Below, piece by piece: positions 51,649 to 60,041 of a stretch of DNA of 64,000 nucleotides. Below the pieces are notes generated by a model, which was given only the letters and a program-made list of their open reading frames with translations, did no database searches and had not been told where the DNA came from. The stretch is from Microbacterium cremeum (lineage in GTDB: Bacteria; Actinomycetota; Actinomycetes; Actinomycetales; Microbacteriaceae): NCBI RefSeq assembly GCF_015277855.1, contig NZ_CP063812.1, positions 186,001 to 250,000 of the forward strand, read 5' to 3'. The number at the start of each line of letters is the position of its first letter. Position 1 is the stretch's first letter. The translations under genes and the position numbers were made by a program.

Positions 51649-54386
51649 GCCGTCGCGTCTCGACCGGCGCGCTGGTCGCGCACCACCTCCGCTCGCACGC
51701 CGGCGGCGGTGTGATCGTGGCGCTGCTCGTCTTCGTGCTGGCGCTGCTCGCGGCAGCCGCACCCGTCGCGCTGAACGCCGTCGGCGACGCGACGCTGCGC
51801 AGCCGGCTCGACGCGATCGCGCCTACGGTGCGCGACGTCGTGTCCGAGAACGTGGGAACCACGGCGTTCCCGCAGCTTCCGGACTGGCCGTACGAGGAGC
51901 CACCGACCACGGACGAGGTGTGGGGCGACTTCCTCGGCGAGGTCGAGGGGATCCGCGCGGAGGCGGATGCGCCGCTGCCGGAGGTTCTGCGACCCGCGAC
52001 CGCCGTGACCCTCCTTGCCGAGACCCAGCTGGTTGAGTCGAGGACGCGCACCGTGACCCTGGCCTTCGCGCCGGGAGTCGAGGACGAGTTCGAGGTCGTG
52101 GAGGGGCGGCTTCCTGACGCCTCCGCCAGCTACCTGCCGGAGTCGGAGCAGGTGCCCGGGTTCGAGGGCATGCCGGTGATCAGCCGCGTCGAGATCATCA
52201 TGTCGCCGGCGACGGCGGCAGAGATGGAGTGGTCGGTCGGAGAGACGCGCACCTCGAGGTCGGCTCAGGGTCTGGTGGAGTTCGTGCTCGTCGGGCTCTA
52301 CGAACCCGTCGACGCCGGCTCGGACTTCTGGCAGCACGTGCCGTCGTCGCTCACGCCCTACATCTTCGACAACGGCAATGATCCGCGCGAAGTGAAGGGT
52401 ATGGGGTTCGCGCACCCCGCCTCCATCGTGGCAGGGGGTCTTGCCGGGAGTCCGTCGACGAAGGTCTGGTTCCCCACGGCTGTCGACGACATCGACGGCG
52501 CGAACGCCGAAACCGCGGTCGCGGCGCTGAACAAGCTCACCGCTGTCGCCCATGTGATCGGGACGATGGACCAGGGTCCCGGCATCCTCAGTCTCAGGTT
52601 CGACGCCGACATCACCGCGACCATCGAGTCCGCGCTCGCGCAGCAGCGTTCGACGGCGGGCGTCATCGCCATGCTCGTGTCGGGGCCGGTGGGAGTCGCA
52701 GCCGCGGTGCTGGTGCTCGGCTGCCGGCTGATCCTCGAGGGCCGGCGATCGAGCCTGCGGCTGCTGTCGGCGCGCGGAGCGTCGATCGGGCAGCTGCGCC
52801 GGCTGCTGGGCGCCGAGGGTGTTCTCGTCGGCGTCGTGCCGGCGCTGCTCGGAGCCGCGACCGTCGTGATCGCAGCGGCATCCGTGTTCGGCGCCGCACC
52901 GAGTGCGGCCGGCGTGGCCACGGCGCTGCTGACCGGGATCGCTCCCGTGGCGATCCTGTTCGTCCTTGCTCCGTCGGTCGCCGAACGGCAGGTGCGCGCC
53001 GACCTCGGGCACCGCGGATCGCGGCTGCGGCTCATCGTCGAGGGAGTCGTCGCCGGGCTGGCGGTGATCGCGCTCACGCTGCTGTTCCTCCGCGGGTACA
53101 GCGACGGCGCCGACCTCCTGCTCGCCGCCACGCCGCTCCTGCTGGCGCTCGTCGCCTGCCTCGTGACCATCCGGCTGTACCCGCTGCCTCTCGCCGCCGC
53201 GCACGCCCGCGCTCGGCGCGGCGCGAGCCTCGACGCGTTCGTCGGGTCGGCGCGAGCCCTGCGCGAGCCGACGCTCGGCGTGACTCCGGTGCTCGCCCTC
53301 GTCGTCGGCGTGTCGGTCGCGATGTCGTCGGGGGTCCTCCTGTCGACCCTGCAGTCCGGTGTCGACGAGGCATCGCGCGCACAGGTCGGTGCCGACCTGC
53401 GCGTGCAGGGCGGCCTGTTCACGCGCGAGCAGCTCGAGCGGGTGCAGCAGATCGACGGCGTCGCACTGGCGACCGGCATCTCGGGAGCCGAGCCGGCGAC
53501 TCTCGACATCGGCGGCGTGAAAGCGGGCACCTCGGTGTTCGTCGTCGACGCGGCCGACCTGCGGGCCGTGCAGGGAGAGGGACCCGGGATGCTGCCGCCC
53601 GGCGTCTCGCTCGAGCCCCCCGCCGACGGACCGATGCCGCTCGTCGCCTCAGGCGATGCGGCCGACCTCATCGGCGACACCGACGAACTGAGGCTCGACG
53701 GCGTCGATGCTCAGCTCGTGGGCACGACACGGGGCCCGGCCCCCATCGGCGGCCGCGCGAACTGGGTGGCGATCGACTCGTCGTACGCCGAGGAGGTCTT
53801 CGGCAGCGATCAGAGCGATCGCACGATCCTCGTGAGCCTCGACGACGAAGGGTCGGCGGATGCCGTCGAGCAGGGCCTCCGCGAGGTGCTGGGTCCGACG
53901 GTGCGCATCGACGGTGCGGCCCAGGTGGCGGCCGGCATCGAGTCCGGGCCCGCGGTGCAGGGCGTCCGCGGGGCGCTGCTGCTCGCGACCGGGGTCGCGG
54001 CGCTGCTGAGCGCGCTGGCGATCGTCATGACGCTGACGCTCGCCGCGGGGCCGCGCGCTCGCGTGCTCGCCCTGCTGCGCACGCTCGGTGCGCCGCGCCG
54101 CTCGTCGTCGTCGCTCGCGCTGTGGGAGATCGGGCCGCCGGCCGCCGCCGCCGTGCTCGCCGGCACCGTGTTCGGGGCGCTGGTGCCGCTCGTCGTCATG
54201 GCGGCCGTCGACCTGCGGCCGTTCACCGGATCGTCGGTGGCGCCCGCCTATGTGATCGACCCGGCGATCCTGCTGCTCACCCTCGGCGGCTTCGTCGCGC
54301 TCGCCGTCGTTCTCACCGTGCTCGCCCTGCTCGTGTCGCGCCGCGCGCGCGCCGCGGGAGTGCTGCGCACGGTGGAGGAAGGATAG
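51645..54386 (+). CDS. FtsX-like ABC transporter permease, second of two
   Basis: A 913-residue permease, larger than but similar in plan to the previous gene. There is one N-terminal helix (GGGVIVALLVFVLALLAAAA), then ~300 extracytoplasmic residues and helices at ~330-520. A second extracytoplasmic part follows, and three C-terminal helices end in ALLVSRRARAAGVLRTVEEG. The FtsX-type coupling segment RARVLALLRTLGAPRRSSSS is present. Its ATG overlaps the previous stop, with GGGGAGGA upstream, so the two are made together and probably form a heterodimer. Confidence 0.87.
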   Translation: MSRRVSTGALVAHHLRSHAGGGVIVALLVFVLALLAAAAPVALNAVGDATLRSRLDAIAPTVRDVVSENVGTTAFPQLPDWPYEEPPTTDEVWGDFLGEVEGIRAEADAPLPEVLRPATAVTLLAETQLVESRTRTVTLAFAPGVEDEFEVVEGRLPDASASYLPESEQVPGFEGMPVISRVEIIMSPATAAEMEWSVGETRTSRSAQGLVEFVLVGLYEPVDAGSDFWQHVPSSLTPYIFDNGNDPREVKGMGFAHPASIVAGGLAGSPSTKVWFPTAVDDIDGANAETAVAALNKLTAVAHVIGTMDQGPGILSLRFDADITATIESALAQQRSTAGVIAMLVSGPVGVAAAVLVLGCRLILEGRRSSLRLLSARGASIGQLRRLLGAEGVLVGVVPALLGAATVVIAAASVFGAAPSAAGVATALLTGIAPVAILFVLAPSVAERQVRADLGHRGSRLRLIVEGVVAGLAVIALTLLFLRGYSDGADLLLAATPLLLALVACLVTIRLYPLPLAAAHARARRGASLDAFVGSARALREPTLGVTPVLALVVGVSVAMSSGVLLSTLQSGVDEASRAQVGADLRVQGGLFTREQLERVQQIDGVALATGISGAEPATLDIGGVKAGTSVFVVDAADLRAVQGEGPGMLPPGVSLEPPADGPMPLVASGDAADLIGDTDELRLDGVDAQLVGTTRGPAPIGGRANWVAIDSSYAEEVFGSDQSDRTILVSLDDEGSADAVEQGLREVLGPTVRIDGAAQVAAGIESGPAVQGVRGALLLATGVAALLSALAIVMTLTLAAGPRARVLALLRTLGAPRRSSSSLALWEIGPPAAAAVLAGTVFGALVPLVVMAAVDLRPFTGSSVAPAYVIDPAILLLTLGGFVALAVVLTVLALLVSRRARAAGVLRTVEEG

Positions 54387-54390
54387 GACC

Positions 54391-54413
54391 ATGGTTCGAC
54401 AGGCTCACCAACC
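54391..54413 (+). repeat. Dispersed repeat forming the start of the first ATPase gene
   Basis: GGTTCGACAGGCTCACCAAC begins at the third base of the start codon. Its core TTCGACAGGCTCA is shared with the copies at 38756 in recQ; it encodes MVRQAHQP. Confidence 0.7.
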
Positions 54414-55380
54414 GGATGCCGACATCCTGTGCACGGATCTGGTGCGCATCTTCAAGGTGCAGGCGGCGAACGGGGCCGGGGTCGAGGTGCAGGCCCTGCA
54501 GGGGCTGAACCTGCGCATCGATCGAGGCGAACTCGTCGCCGTCGTCGGCGCGTCGGGCTCGGGCAAGTCGACGCTCCTGTCGATCCTGTCGAGCCTCGAC
54601 CAGCCGACTGCCGGCGTCGCGCGGGTCGCGGGCCACGACCTGCTGACGATGAAGGAGAAGGAGCGCGTCGAGTTCCGTCGCCACAGCGTCGGCTTCGTGT
54701 GGCAGCAGACGTCGCGCAACCTCCTGCCGTACCTGTCGGCGAGCGAGAATGTCGCCGCGGCGCTCGCCATCACGGGCGCGACGCGTGGCGCGGCCGCGCG
54801 TCGCCGGCGCGTGGCCGACCTGCTCGACCTCCTCGAGGTCTCGCACTGCGCCGACCGCCGACCGGCCGAGATGTCGGGCGGCGAGCAGCAGCGCGTGGCG
54901 ATCGCCGTCGGCATCGCGAACGATCCGCGGGTGCTGCTCGCCGACGAGCCGACCGGCGAGCTCGACGACCTGACGAGCGCCCACGTGCTGGAGGCGATGC
55001 GCTCGGTCAATCGCGAGCTGGGGCTGACGACCCTCATCGTGACCCACGACCCGGCCGTGTCGGAGCACGTGGCCCGGACGGTGCAGATCCGCGACGGCCG
55101 CACGTCCACCGAGGTGCTGCGATCCACGAGGCTCGACGAGCACGGCGCCGAGCACCACGTCGCCGAGGAGTACGCGGTGCTCGACCGCGTCGGCCGGCTG
55201 CAGCTCCCCGACGACTTCGTCACCGCCCTCGACCTGCGGGAGCGCGTGCGCCTCGCCCTCGAACCCGACCATGTCGGCGTCTGGCCCGGTCAGACGGCCT
55301 CCGTCGCCGAGCGAGAGAGCGCGAGCGACCGAGACGAGACGCACCCGGCATCCGCCGGCCCCACCGAGGAGACGTCATGA
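54391..55380 (+). CDS. ABC transporter ATPase (LolD/MacB type), first of two
   Basis: A 329-residue ATPase. Walker A GASGSGKST, Q-loop VWQQTSRNLLPY, signature MSGGEQQRVAIA, Walker B LLADEPTGELD and the switch HDP are all present. The ~100-residue C-terminal extension is unusual; it ends in TASVAERESASDRDETH, encoded by a dispersed repeat. The first residues (MVRQAHQP) are also encoded by a repeat that starts right at the ATG, after GGAAGGA. It follows the second permease after 4 nt and overlaps the next ATPase by 4 nt. Confidence 0.92.
   Translation: MVRQAHQPDADILCTDLVRIFKVQAANGAGVEVQALQGLNLRIDRGELVAVVGASGSGKSTLLSILSSLDQPTAGVARVAGHDLLTMKEKERVEFRRHSVGFVWQQTSRNLLPYLSASENVAAALAITGATRGAAARRRRVADLLDLLEVSHCADRRPAEMSGGEQQRVAIAVGIANDPRVLLADEPTGELDDLTSAHVLEAMRSVNRELGLTTLIVTHDPAVSEHVARTVQIRDGRTSTEVLRSTRLDEHGAEHHVAEEYAVLDRVGRLQLPDDFVTALDLRERVRLALEPDHVGVWPGQTASVAERESASDRDETHPASAGPTEETS
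55301..55350 (+). repeat. Dispersed repeat in the 3' end of the first ATPase gene
   Basis: A GTCGCCGAGCGAGAGAGCG...GACCGAGACGAGACG block of the same word family as at 12979 and 27254. It encodes the Glu/Ser/Arg-rich end of the ATPase. Confidence 0.6.
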
Positions 55381-56231
55381 CCCTTCGACGAGCTCAGGAC
55401 GGCGCCCTTCGACGAGCTCAGGACGGCGCCCTTGCGCTGCGCGGCGAGAAGCTGACACGGACGTTCTCGTCCGCCGCGGGAGACGTGCACGCGTGCGTCG
55501 ACATCGACATCGAGGTCGCCGCGGGCGAGCTTGTCGTGGTCCGGGGCGCGTCAGGTGCGGGCAAGACGACGCTGCTCAACCTGCTCGGCGGACTCGACCG
55601 TCCGACGTCGGGAAAGGTGTGGCTGGGCGACGTCGAGGCGACCGCGCTCGACGAGGACGCCCTCGCCGCGCTGCGGCGGGAGCGGCTCGGATTCGTGTTC
55701 CAGTCCTTCGGGCTCATCCCGATCCTCTCGGCCGCCGAGAACGTCGAGCTTCCGCTGCGGATCGCGAAGACCCCGCCCGCCGAGCGCGACGCACGCGTCG
55801 CCGAGGCGCTGCGGCTGGTCGGGCTCGCCGACCACGCGGCGCAGCGGCCGGGCGAGCTTTCGGGTGGCCAGCAGCAGCGCGTCGGCATCGCACGCGCGAT
55901 CGCGGCGCGTCCGCACGTGCTGATCGCCGACGAGCCCACCGGCCAGCTCGACTCGCGCACCGCCGCGACCGTCATGGACCTCATCGGCGACCTCGTGCAC
56001 TCGCAGGGCCTCGCCGCCGTCGTCTCGACGCACGACCCGCTCCTCGTGCAGCGCGCCGACCGTGTCATCGAACTGCACGACGGCCGAGTCACCTCCGTCG
56101 ACGGCGATCCCGTGACGGCGAGCGATCCGGATGCCGAGGACGCGGCATCCGTCGCCCCCGCCACCCCCCGCACGCGTGCCGAGGCCCGCCACCGGCGCCC
56201 CGCCGAGGCTGACGACCCCCACGGAGGTTGA
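55377..56231 (+). CDS. ABC transporter ATPase (LolD/MacB type), second of two
   Basis: A 284-residue ATPase with Walker A GASGAGKTT, Q-loop FQSFGLIPIL, signature LSGGQQQRVGIA, Walker B LIADEPTGQLD and switch HDP. Lengths of the core domains are normal. The first ~18 residues (MTLRRAQDGALRRAQDGA) are encoded by two copies of a 24-bp repeat placed immediately after the ATG, and the stop codon lies in a 19-bp tandem repeat, so both ends of the gene are repeat-derived. The ATG overlaps the stop of the first ATPase. Two ATPases and two permeases suggest an asymmetric transporter. Confidence 0.92.
   Translation: MTLRRAQDGALRRAQDGALALRGEKLTRTFSSAAGDVHACVDIDIEVAAGELVVVRGASGAGKTTLLNLLGGLDRPTSGKVWLGDVEATALDEDALAALRRERLGFVFQSFGLIPILSAAENVELPLRIAKTPPAERDARVAEALRLVGLADHAAQRPGELSGGQQQRVGIARAIAARPHVLIADEPTGQLDSRTAATVMDLIGDLVHSQGLAAVVSTHDPLLVQRADRVIELHDGRVTSVDGDPVTASDPDAEDAASVAPATPRTRAEARHRRPAEADDPHGG
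55381..55428 (+). repeat. Two CCCTTCGACGAGCTCAG repeats at the start of the second ATPase gene
   Basis: Perfect 20-bp copies at 55381 and 55405, again with a 24-bp period and the same GGCG spacer as the recQ pair at 38756. They differ from the recQ copies by one base (GACGAG for GACAGG region). Confidence 0.85.
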
Positions 56232-56338
56232 GAAACCCCGTGGAGGTTGAGAAACCCCGTGGAGGTTGAGAAACCCCACGGAGGTTGAGAAACCCCACAA
56301 CCGATGGAGTCTCAACCTGCGCGTGGTTTCTCAAGCTC
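56222..56338. repeat. Four 19-bp tandem repeats with an inverted partial copy
   Basis: GGAGGTTGAGAAACCCC starts at 56223, 56242, 56261 and 56280 (19-bp period). A partial inverted copy (CTCAACC...GGTTTCTCAA, 56311-56333) follows. The first copy supplies the TGA stop of the second ATPase; each later copy would supply the same stop. Confidence 0.9.
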
Positions 56339-56358
56339 GACCAGGCCGGCGCACCTGG

Positions 56359-56364
56359 GAGGAT
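56359..56364 (+). promoter_or_regulatory. Leaderless -10 element of the protoporphyrinogen-oxidase-like gene
   Basis: GAGGAT, 7 nt, then the GTG at 56372. Confidence 0.5.
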
Positions 56365-56371
56365 GGATGCC

Positions 56372-57847
56372 GTGACCTCCCCCGCCGAACCGCTCGAAGG
56401 GCTCGTCTCCCACGCCCATGAGACGCGCGCGGTGGTCATCGGCGGTGGGATCGCAGGGCTCGTCGCCGCCCTCGAGTGCGCGAAGGTGGGGATGCCGGTC
56501 ACCCTGGTCGAGGCGACCCCGCGGCTGGGCGGCACGATCGCAGGCGCCGAGTTCGACGGCCTGCCGCTCGACCTCGGCGCGAGTTGCTGGTCCACCAGCG
56601 GCGGGACGGTGCGCGCTCTCGTCGAGGAGCTCGGCCTCGACGACCGGATCGTCGCGCCGAGCACCGACCGCACCTGGATCGCCGGGCTGCCGAAGGGCGC
56701 CGCCGCGCCGCTTCCCGAGCAGAGCCTGCTGGGGATCCCGGCGAACCCGTGGGACGAAAGCGTCCGCCGCGTCATCGGCTGGCGCGGCGCGTGGCGGGCG
56801 TACGTCGACCGGCTGCGGCCGCCGCTCACGATCGGGACCGAACGCAACCTCGGCAAGCTCGTGCGCTCACGCATGGGCGCCGCCGTGCACGATCGCCTCG
56901 TCGCACCGCTGGCCGCCGGACGGTTCGGTCTCACGCCCGACGAGGTCGACGTCGTCGTCGCGGCGCCCGGGCTCACCGCCGCCCTCACCCGCACCGGCTC
57001 GCTCAGCGGCGCCGTCGCCGATCTGCTCGTCGACCGGGACGCCCCGCCGGTCGCCGCGATCGAGAGCCTCGACGGCGGGATGCCGCAGCTGGTGTCCGCC
57101 CTCGGTGAGCGGCTGCGGCTGCTCGGTGCCGAGATCGTGCTCGACACCCGCGTCACCGGACTCTCGCGCGTCGGTGGACGGTGGCGGCTCGGCATCGAGA
57201 GCACCGACGACGACGCCGGGGCCGCTGTGCCCGACCCGGCGGACATCGTGATCGTGGCGACGGGCCGACAGGAGGCCCAGCGCCTCCTCGAGGCGGCGGG
57301 CGCACGGGCCGGTTCGTCGCCCGGCGCGGAACCCGGACACGAAGGGATCGTGCGGGAGGTCGTGACGCTCGTCGTCGACGAGCCCGCGCTCGACGCCGCG
57401 CCCCGCGGCGCGCAGGTCTACCCGCTCGCGGGGACGCATCGCGCCTCGGGTCTTGTGCACCACACCGCCCGGTGGGCGTGGCTCGCCCACGCGGCCGGAG
57501 CGGGTCGCCACGTGCTGAGCGTCGCGTTCGACCACCCGGTGGCCGAAGGGCACGAGACGATCGAGCTCGCCCGGCACGAGGCATCCGCTCTCCTCGGCGT
57601 CCGGATCGACGACACCGCGGTGCGCGCGGCGCACACCGCGCGCTTCGAGCTCGCCGCCCCGGCCTCGGCGCTCGGACACGACGCGGCGACCGCTGACGTC
57701 CGCCGACGTGTCTCGGCGCGGCCGGGGCTGGCCGCCGTCGGCGCGTGGGTCGCGGGGAGCGGGCTCGCCCAGGTCGTCGCCGACGCCCGGTCCGAGGCGG
57801 ATCGCGTCCGCAGGGCTGCGCTCTTCGGCGGGCCGGCGCCGGAGTGA
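56372..57847 (+). CDS. FAD-dependent proto/coproporphyrinogen oxidase-like protein (HemY/CgoX type)
   Basis: A 491-residue flavoprotein. The Rossmann FAD site AVVIGGGIAGLVAALECAKVG is followed by TLVEATPRLGGTI, both typical. LVAPLAAGRFGLTPDEVDV and SLDGGMPQLVSALGERL fit the protoporphyrinogen/coproporphyrinogen oxidase branch of the amine-oxidase superfamily, and the C-terminus keeps PGLAAVGAWVAGSGLAQVVAD. In actinobacteria the relevant reaction is coproporphyrinogen III to coproporphyrin III. A hemD gene 1.3 kb downstream supports a haem role. The leaderless GTG at 56372 is preferred over the ATG at 56363. Confidence 0.85.
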   Translation: MTSPAEPLEGLVSHAHETRAVVIGGGIAGLVAALECAKVGMPVTLVEATPRLGGTIAGAEFDGLPLDLGASCWSTSGGTVRALVEELGLDDRIVAPSTDRTWIAGLPKGAAAPLPEQSLLGIPANPWDESVRRVIGWRGAWRAYVDRLRPPLTIGTERNLGKLVRSRMGAAVHDRLVAPLAAGRFGLTPDEVDVVVAAPGLTAALTRTGSLSGAVADLLVDRDAPPVAAIESLDGGMPQLVSALGERLRLLGAEIVLDTRVTGLSRVGGRWRLGIESTDDDAGAAVPDPADIVIVATGRQEAQRLLEAAGARAGSSPGAEPGHEGIVREVVTLVVDEPALDAAPRGAQVYPLAGTHRASGLVHHTARWAWLAHAAGAGRHVLSVAFDHPVAEGHETIELARHEASALLGVRIDDTAVRAAHTARFELAAPASALGHDAATADVRRRVSARPGLAAVGAWVAGSGLAQVVADARSEADRVRRAALFGGPAPE

Positions 57848-57900
57848 GTGCGCTCCGGTGCCCGCTGTCAAGGGTGGATGCCGGAATCGGAATACGGGGC

Positions 57901-57906
57901 TACCCT
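57901..57906 (+). promoter_or_regulatory. Putative -10 element of the envelope trio
   Basis: TACCCT, about 40 nt before the ATG at 57947, which also has its own AGGAG. Confidence 0.5.
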
Positions 57907-57946
57907 GGGGAGGGTCGTCAGGTGCACACGAGCGTGAGGAGACCCC

Positions 57947-58342
57947 ATGAGGGGCAAAGCAGGACTCGTCGTCGGACTCGCCATCGGGTACGTGCTCGGC
58001 ACGAGGGCGGGCCGCGAACGCTACGAGCAGATCAAGACGCAGTGGTTGAAGGTGTGGAACCTCGACCCCGTCCAGGAGCAGGTGGGCAAGGTCAAGGATT
58101 TCGCCAAGTCCTCGGCGATGGCCCTGCCGTCGACGCTGTGGGACTCCGCGGTGAAGGTCGCTCAAGCGGCCGGGTCCAAGGGCACGCCCGGCCAGAAGCT
58201 CGACGCGGCGCTGAAGGTCGGCAAGGACTCGACGGATGACGTCGAGGCAGCGGCCAAGACCTCGGCGAAGGCGGTCAAGGACGCTGTCGAAGACGTAGCG
58301 GACGACATCGCAGAGTCCACCGACGGTCGCGGCGGAGCGTGA
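57947..58342 (+). CDS. YtxH-like membrane-associated protein
   Basis: A 131-residue protein with one N-terminal glycine-rich helix (GLVVGLAIGYVLGTRAGRERY, the YtxH signature). The remainder is a long amphipathic Lys/Ala/Asp-rich helix that probably lies along the cytoplasmic membrane face. AGGAG precedes the ATG. It starts a three-gene operon with a holin-X protein and a DUF3618 protein. YtxH-like proteins are general stress or envelope proteins of unknown mechanism. Confidence 0.87.
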   Translation: MRGKAGLVVGLAIGYVLGTRAGRERYEQIKTQWLKVWNLDPVQEQVGKVKDFAKSSAMALPSTLWDSAVKVAQAAGSKGTPGQKLDAALKVGKDSTDDVEAAAKTSAKAVKDAVEDVADDIAESTDGRGGA

Positions 58343-58343
58343 C

Positions 58344-58745
58344 GTGACCACGCCGCGTGGCTTCCGCGATCGCGCGGATGACAGTCTGCTCACGCTTCTC
58401 GGCGAGATTCCGGAGCTGGTCCGCAACGTCGTCATCGCCGAGATCGACGCGGCGAAGGCGTGGCTCGCACGCACTGCGAAGGACGGCGGGTGGGGTGCCC
58501 TGTGGGTCTTCGCGGCGCTGTTCGTGCTGTTCTGGTCGGTGCCGGTGCTCGGCACCTTCGTGATCGCCGGGCTCTCGTCGTGGTGGCCGGTGTGGCTGTC
58601 GGCGCTCGTGGTGTTCTTCGCGATGCTCATCGTCACCGCCGTGCTGGCGCTGCTCGGCGTCATGCGCTTCCGCCGCATCGGTGAGCGCCAGAACCCTGTC
58701 CAGTCGATCGCCCAGGACGTGAAGGAGGTCCGCGATGAGCTCTGA
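58344..58745 (+). CDS. Actinobacterial holin-X / DUF1469-type membrane protein
   Basis: A 133-residue protein with two hydrophobic helices (LWVFAALFVLFWSVPVLGTF and WLSALVVFFAMLIVTAVLAL) between an amphipathic N-terminus (LLTLLGEIPELVRNVVIAEI) and a short C-tail. It matches the putative actinobacterial holin-X family (DUF1469-like). Despite the name, these are chromosomal envelope proteins and no phage genes are near. The GTG starts one base after the previous stop; the end overlaps the next gene by 11 nt. Confidence 0.85.
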   Translation: MTTPRGFRDRADDSLLTLLGEIPELVRNVVIAEIDAAKAWLARTAKDGGWGALWVFAALFVLFWSVPVLGTFVIAGLSSWWPVWLSALVVFFAMLIVTAVLALLGVMRFRRIGERQNPVQSIAQDVKEVRDEL

Positions 58746-59034
58746 GGCTCGCACACCGGCGCCGAAGACCCCCGTTGCGGTGCCTCGAACCGCGGTGCCG
58801 CTCGGCATCGACGATCCGGTCGAGCACGCCCGGGCGGAGCTGAAGGCGGCGCTGGCCGCCATCGAAGAGAAGGCGAACGTGCCGCGGCGAGTCGGCCGTG
58901 CCGTTGACGAGGGCGTGGAGAAGGCCCGCACCTTCTCGCGGCGCAACCCGGCTGCCGCCGCGGTCGCGGTCGTCGTCGGGGCTGCCGCGATCGGCGCTGC
59001 GGTGTGGGGGCTGGTGCGGCTCTACACGCGCTGA
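58735..59034 (+). CDS. DUF3618 protein
   Basis: A 99-residue protein: a soluble segment with the DUF3618-like pattern (DDPVEHARAELKAALAAIEEKA, then NVPRRVGRAVDEGVEKA) followed by one helix (AVAVVVGAAAIGAAVWGLVRL) at the C-terminus. Function unknown. It overlaps the holin-X gene by 11 nt, so the three proteins are made together. Confidence 0.85.
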   Translation: MSSEARTPAPKTPVAVPRTAVPLGIDDPVEHARAELKAALAAIEEKANVPRRVGRAVDEGVEKARTFSRRNPAAAAVAVVVGAAAIGAAVWGLVRLYTR

Positions 59035-59071
59035 CGTTTCCCGACGAGGAAGGCCTTGCGCGAGGGAGGGG

Positions 59072-59110
59072 TATGCTCGGGAGGCAAGGCAGTGCAACGG
59101 TGCGTATGCT
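59072..59110 (+). promoter_or_regulatory. Two possible -10 elements upstream of hemD
   Basis: TATGCT occurs at 59072-59077 and 59105-59110, separated by 33 bp. Either would serve the gene starting at 59196. No other feature is evident in this 160-bp gap. Confidence 0.4.
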
Positions 59111-59195
59111 GCCGGTCGCGCGAACCCGATTCGATCCGCGCGTCGGCTGCTCGGCGTCTCGGGCGGCCGACTGAGCATCACGAGAGTCGACCTTC

Positions 59196-60035
59196 ATGAA
59201 CACAGCCCCCCAGCACCAACCCGCCAAGCCGCTCGCCGGCTGGCGCGTTCTCGTGCCCCGCGGCGGACCGTGGGGCGACGGTGTTGCGGCATCGCTGCGT
59301 CGGCAGGGCGCGACGCCCGTGATCGCGCCGCTCATCAACTTCGCTCCGACGAACGACCAGGCGTCCCTGGATCAGGCGCTGGCAGATCTCGCCGCGGGGG
59401 CGTTCGACTGGCTCACCGTCACGAGTGCGACCACGGTCGACGTGCTGTACGCCTACCGCGCAACCGTGCCGGCGCGCACGAAGGTCGCCGCCGTGGGCGA
59501 GACGACCGCCGCCGCACTCCTCGCGGTCGGCTACCACGTCGACCTGGTCCCGGAGAAAGACAACTCCGCCGCCGGGATGGCTGAGCAGATGATCGCCCTC
59601 GAGCCCGAGCCGCGCGACATCCTGACGCTCCGCAGCGAGATCGCGAAGCCGGTGCTCACCCGCATGCTGTCCGAGGCGGGGCACCGCGTGCGCAGTGTCG
59701 TCGCCTACCGCACGGTCGGCGTTCCGGTGACGGAGCGGATCGCGGAGGACGTGCGCTCCGGGCGCATCAACGCGATCCTCGTCACGAGCGGCTCGGTCGC
59801 CGAACAGGTGCATCAGCAGTTCGCCGAGATCCCCGACACCACGCTCATCGCCGCGATCGGGCCGCGCACGGCGCGCGACGCGAAGCGCGCCGGTCTCGAT
59901 GTCGACATCGTGGCCGAGATGCAGACGGTCGACGCGCTGATCGACGCCGTCGCGACGTTCTCCCTGCCGCACGCCGCCGACGAGTTCGCGCCGCGCACCG
60001 GCGCGCTGCCACTGCCCCGCACCGAGCGGGGCTGA
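59196..60035 (+). CDS. hemD: Uroporphyrinogen-III synthase
   Basis: A 279-residue enzyme of the haem pathway that cyclises hydroxymethylbilane to uroporphyrinogen III. The two-domain HemD pattern is visible: RVLVPRGGPWGDGVAASLRRQG at the start, WLTVTSATTVDVLYAY and VAAVGETTAAALLAVGY in the middle, LRSEIAKPVLTRMLSEAGH, and the conserved TSGSVAEQVHQQF plus AAIGPRTARDAKRAGL. The C-terminal ~25 residues are extra. The ribosome site is weak (GAGAG, ~15 nt upstream). cofD follows after 6 nt, so the two may be co-transcribed, although haem and F420 share no direct step here. Confidence 0.92.
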   Translation: MNTAPQHQPAKPLAGWRVLVPRGGPWGDGVAASLRRQGATPVIAPLINFAPTNDQASLDQALADLAAGAFDWLTVTSATTVDVLYAYRATVPARTKVAAVGETTAAALLAVGYHVDLVPEKDNSAAGMAEQMIALEPEPRDILTLRSEIAKPVLTRMLSEAGHRVRSVVAYRTVGVPVTERIAEDVRSGRINAILVTSGSVAEQVHQQFAEIPDTTLIAAIGPRTARDAKRAGLDVDIVAEMQTVDALIDAVATFSLPHAADEFAPRTGALPLPRTERG

Positions 60036-60041
60036 GTCGGG

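Noticed and set aside
58344..58745. Holin-family name considered as a sign of prophage
   Set aside because: The family is chromosomal in actinobacteria, the neighbours are envelope and haem genes, and there is no integrase, capsid or tail gene.
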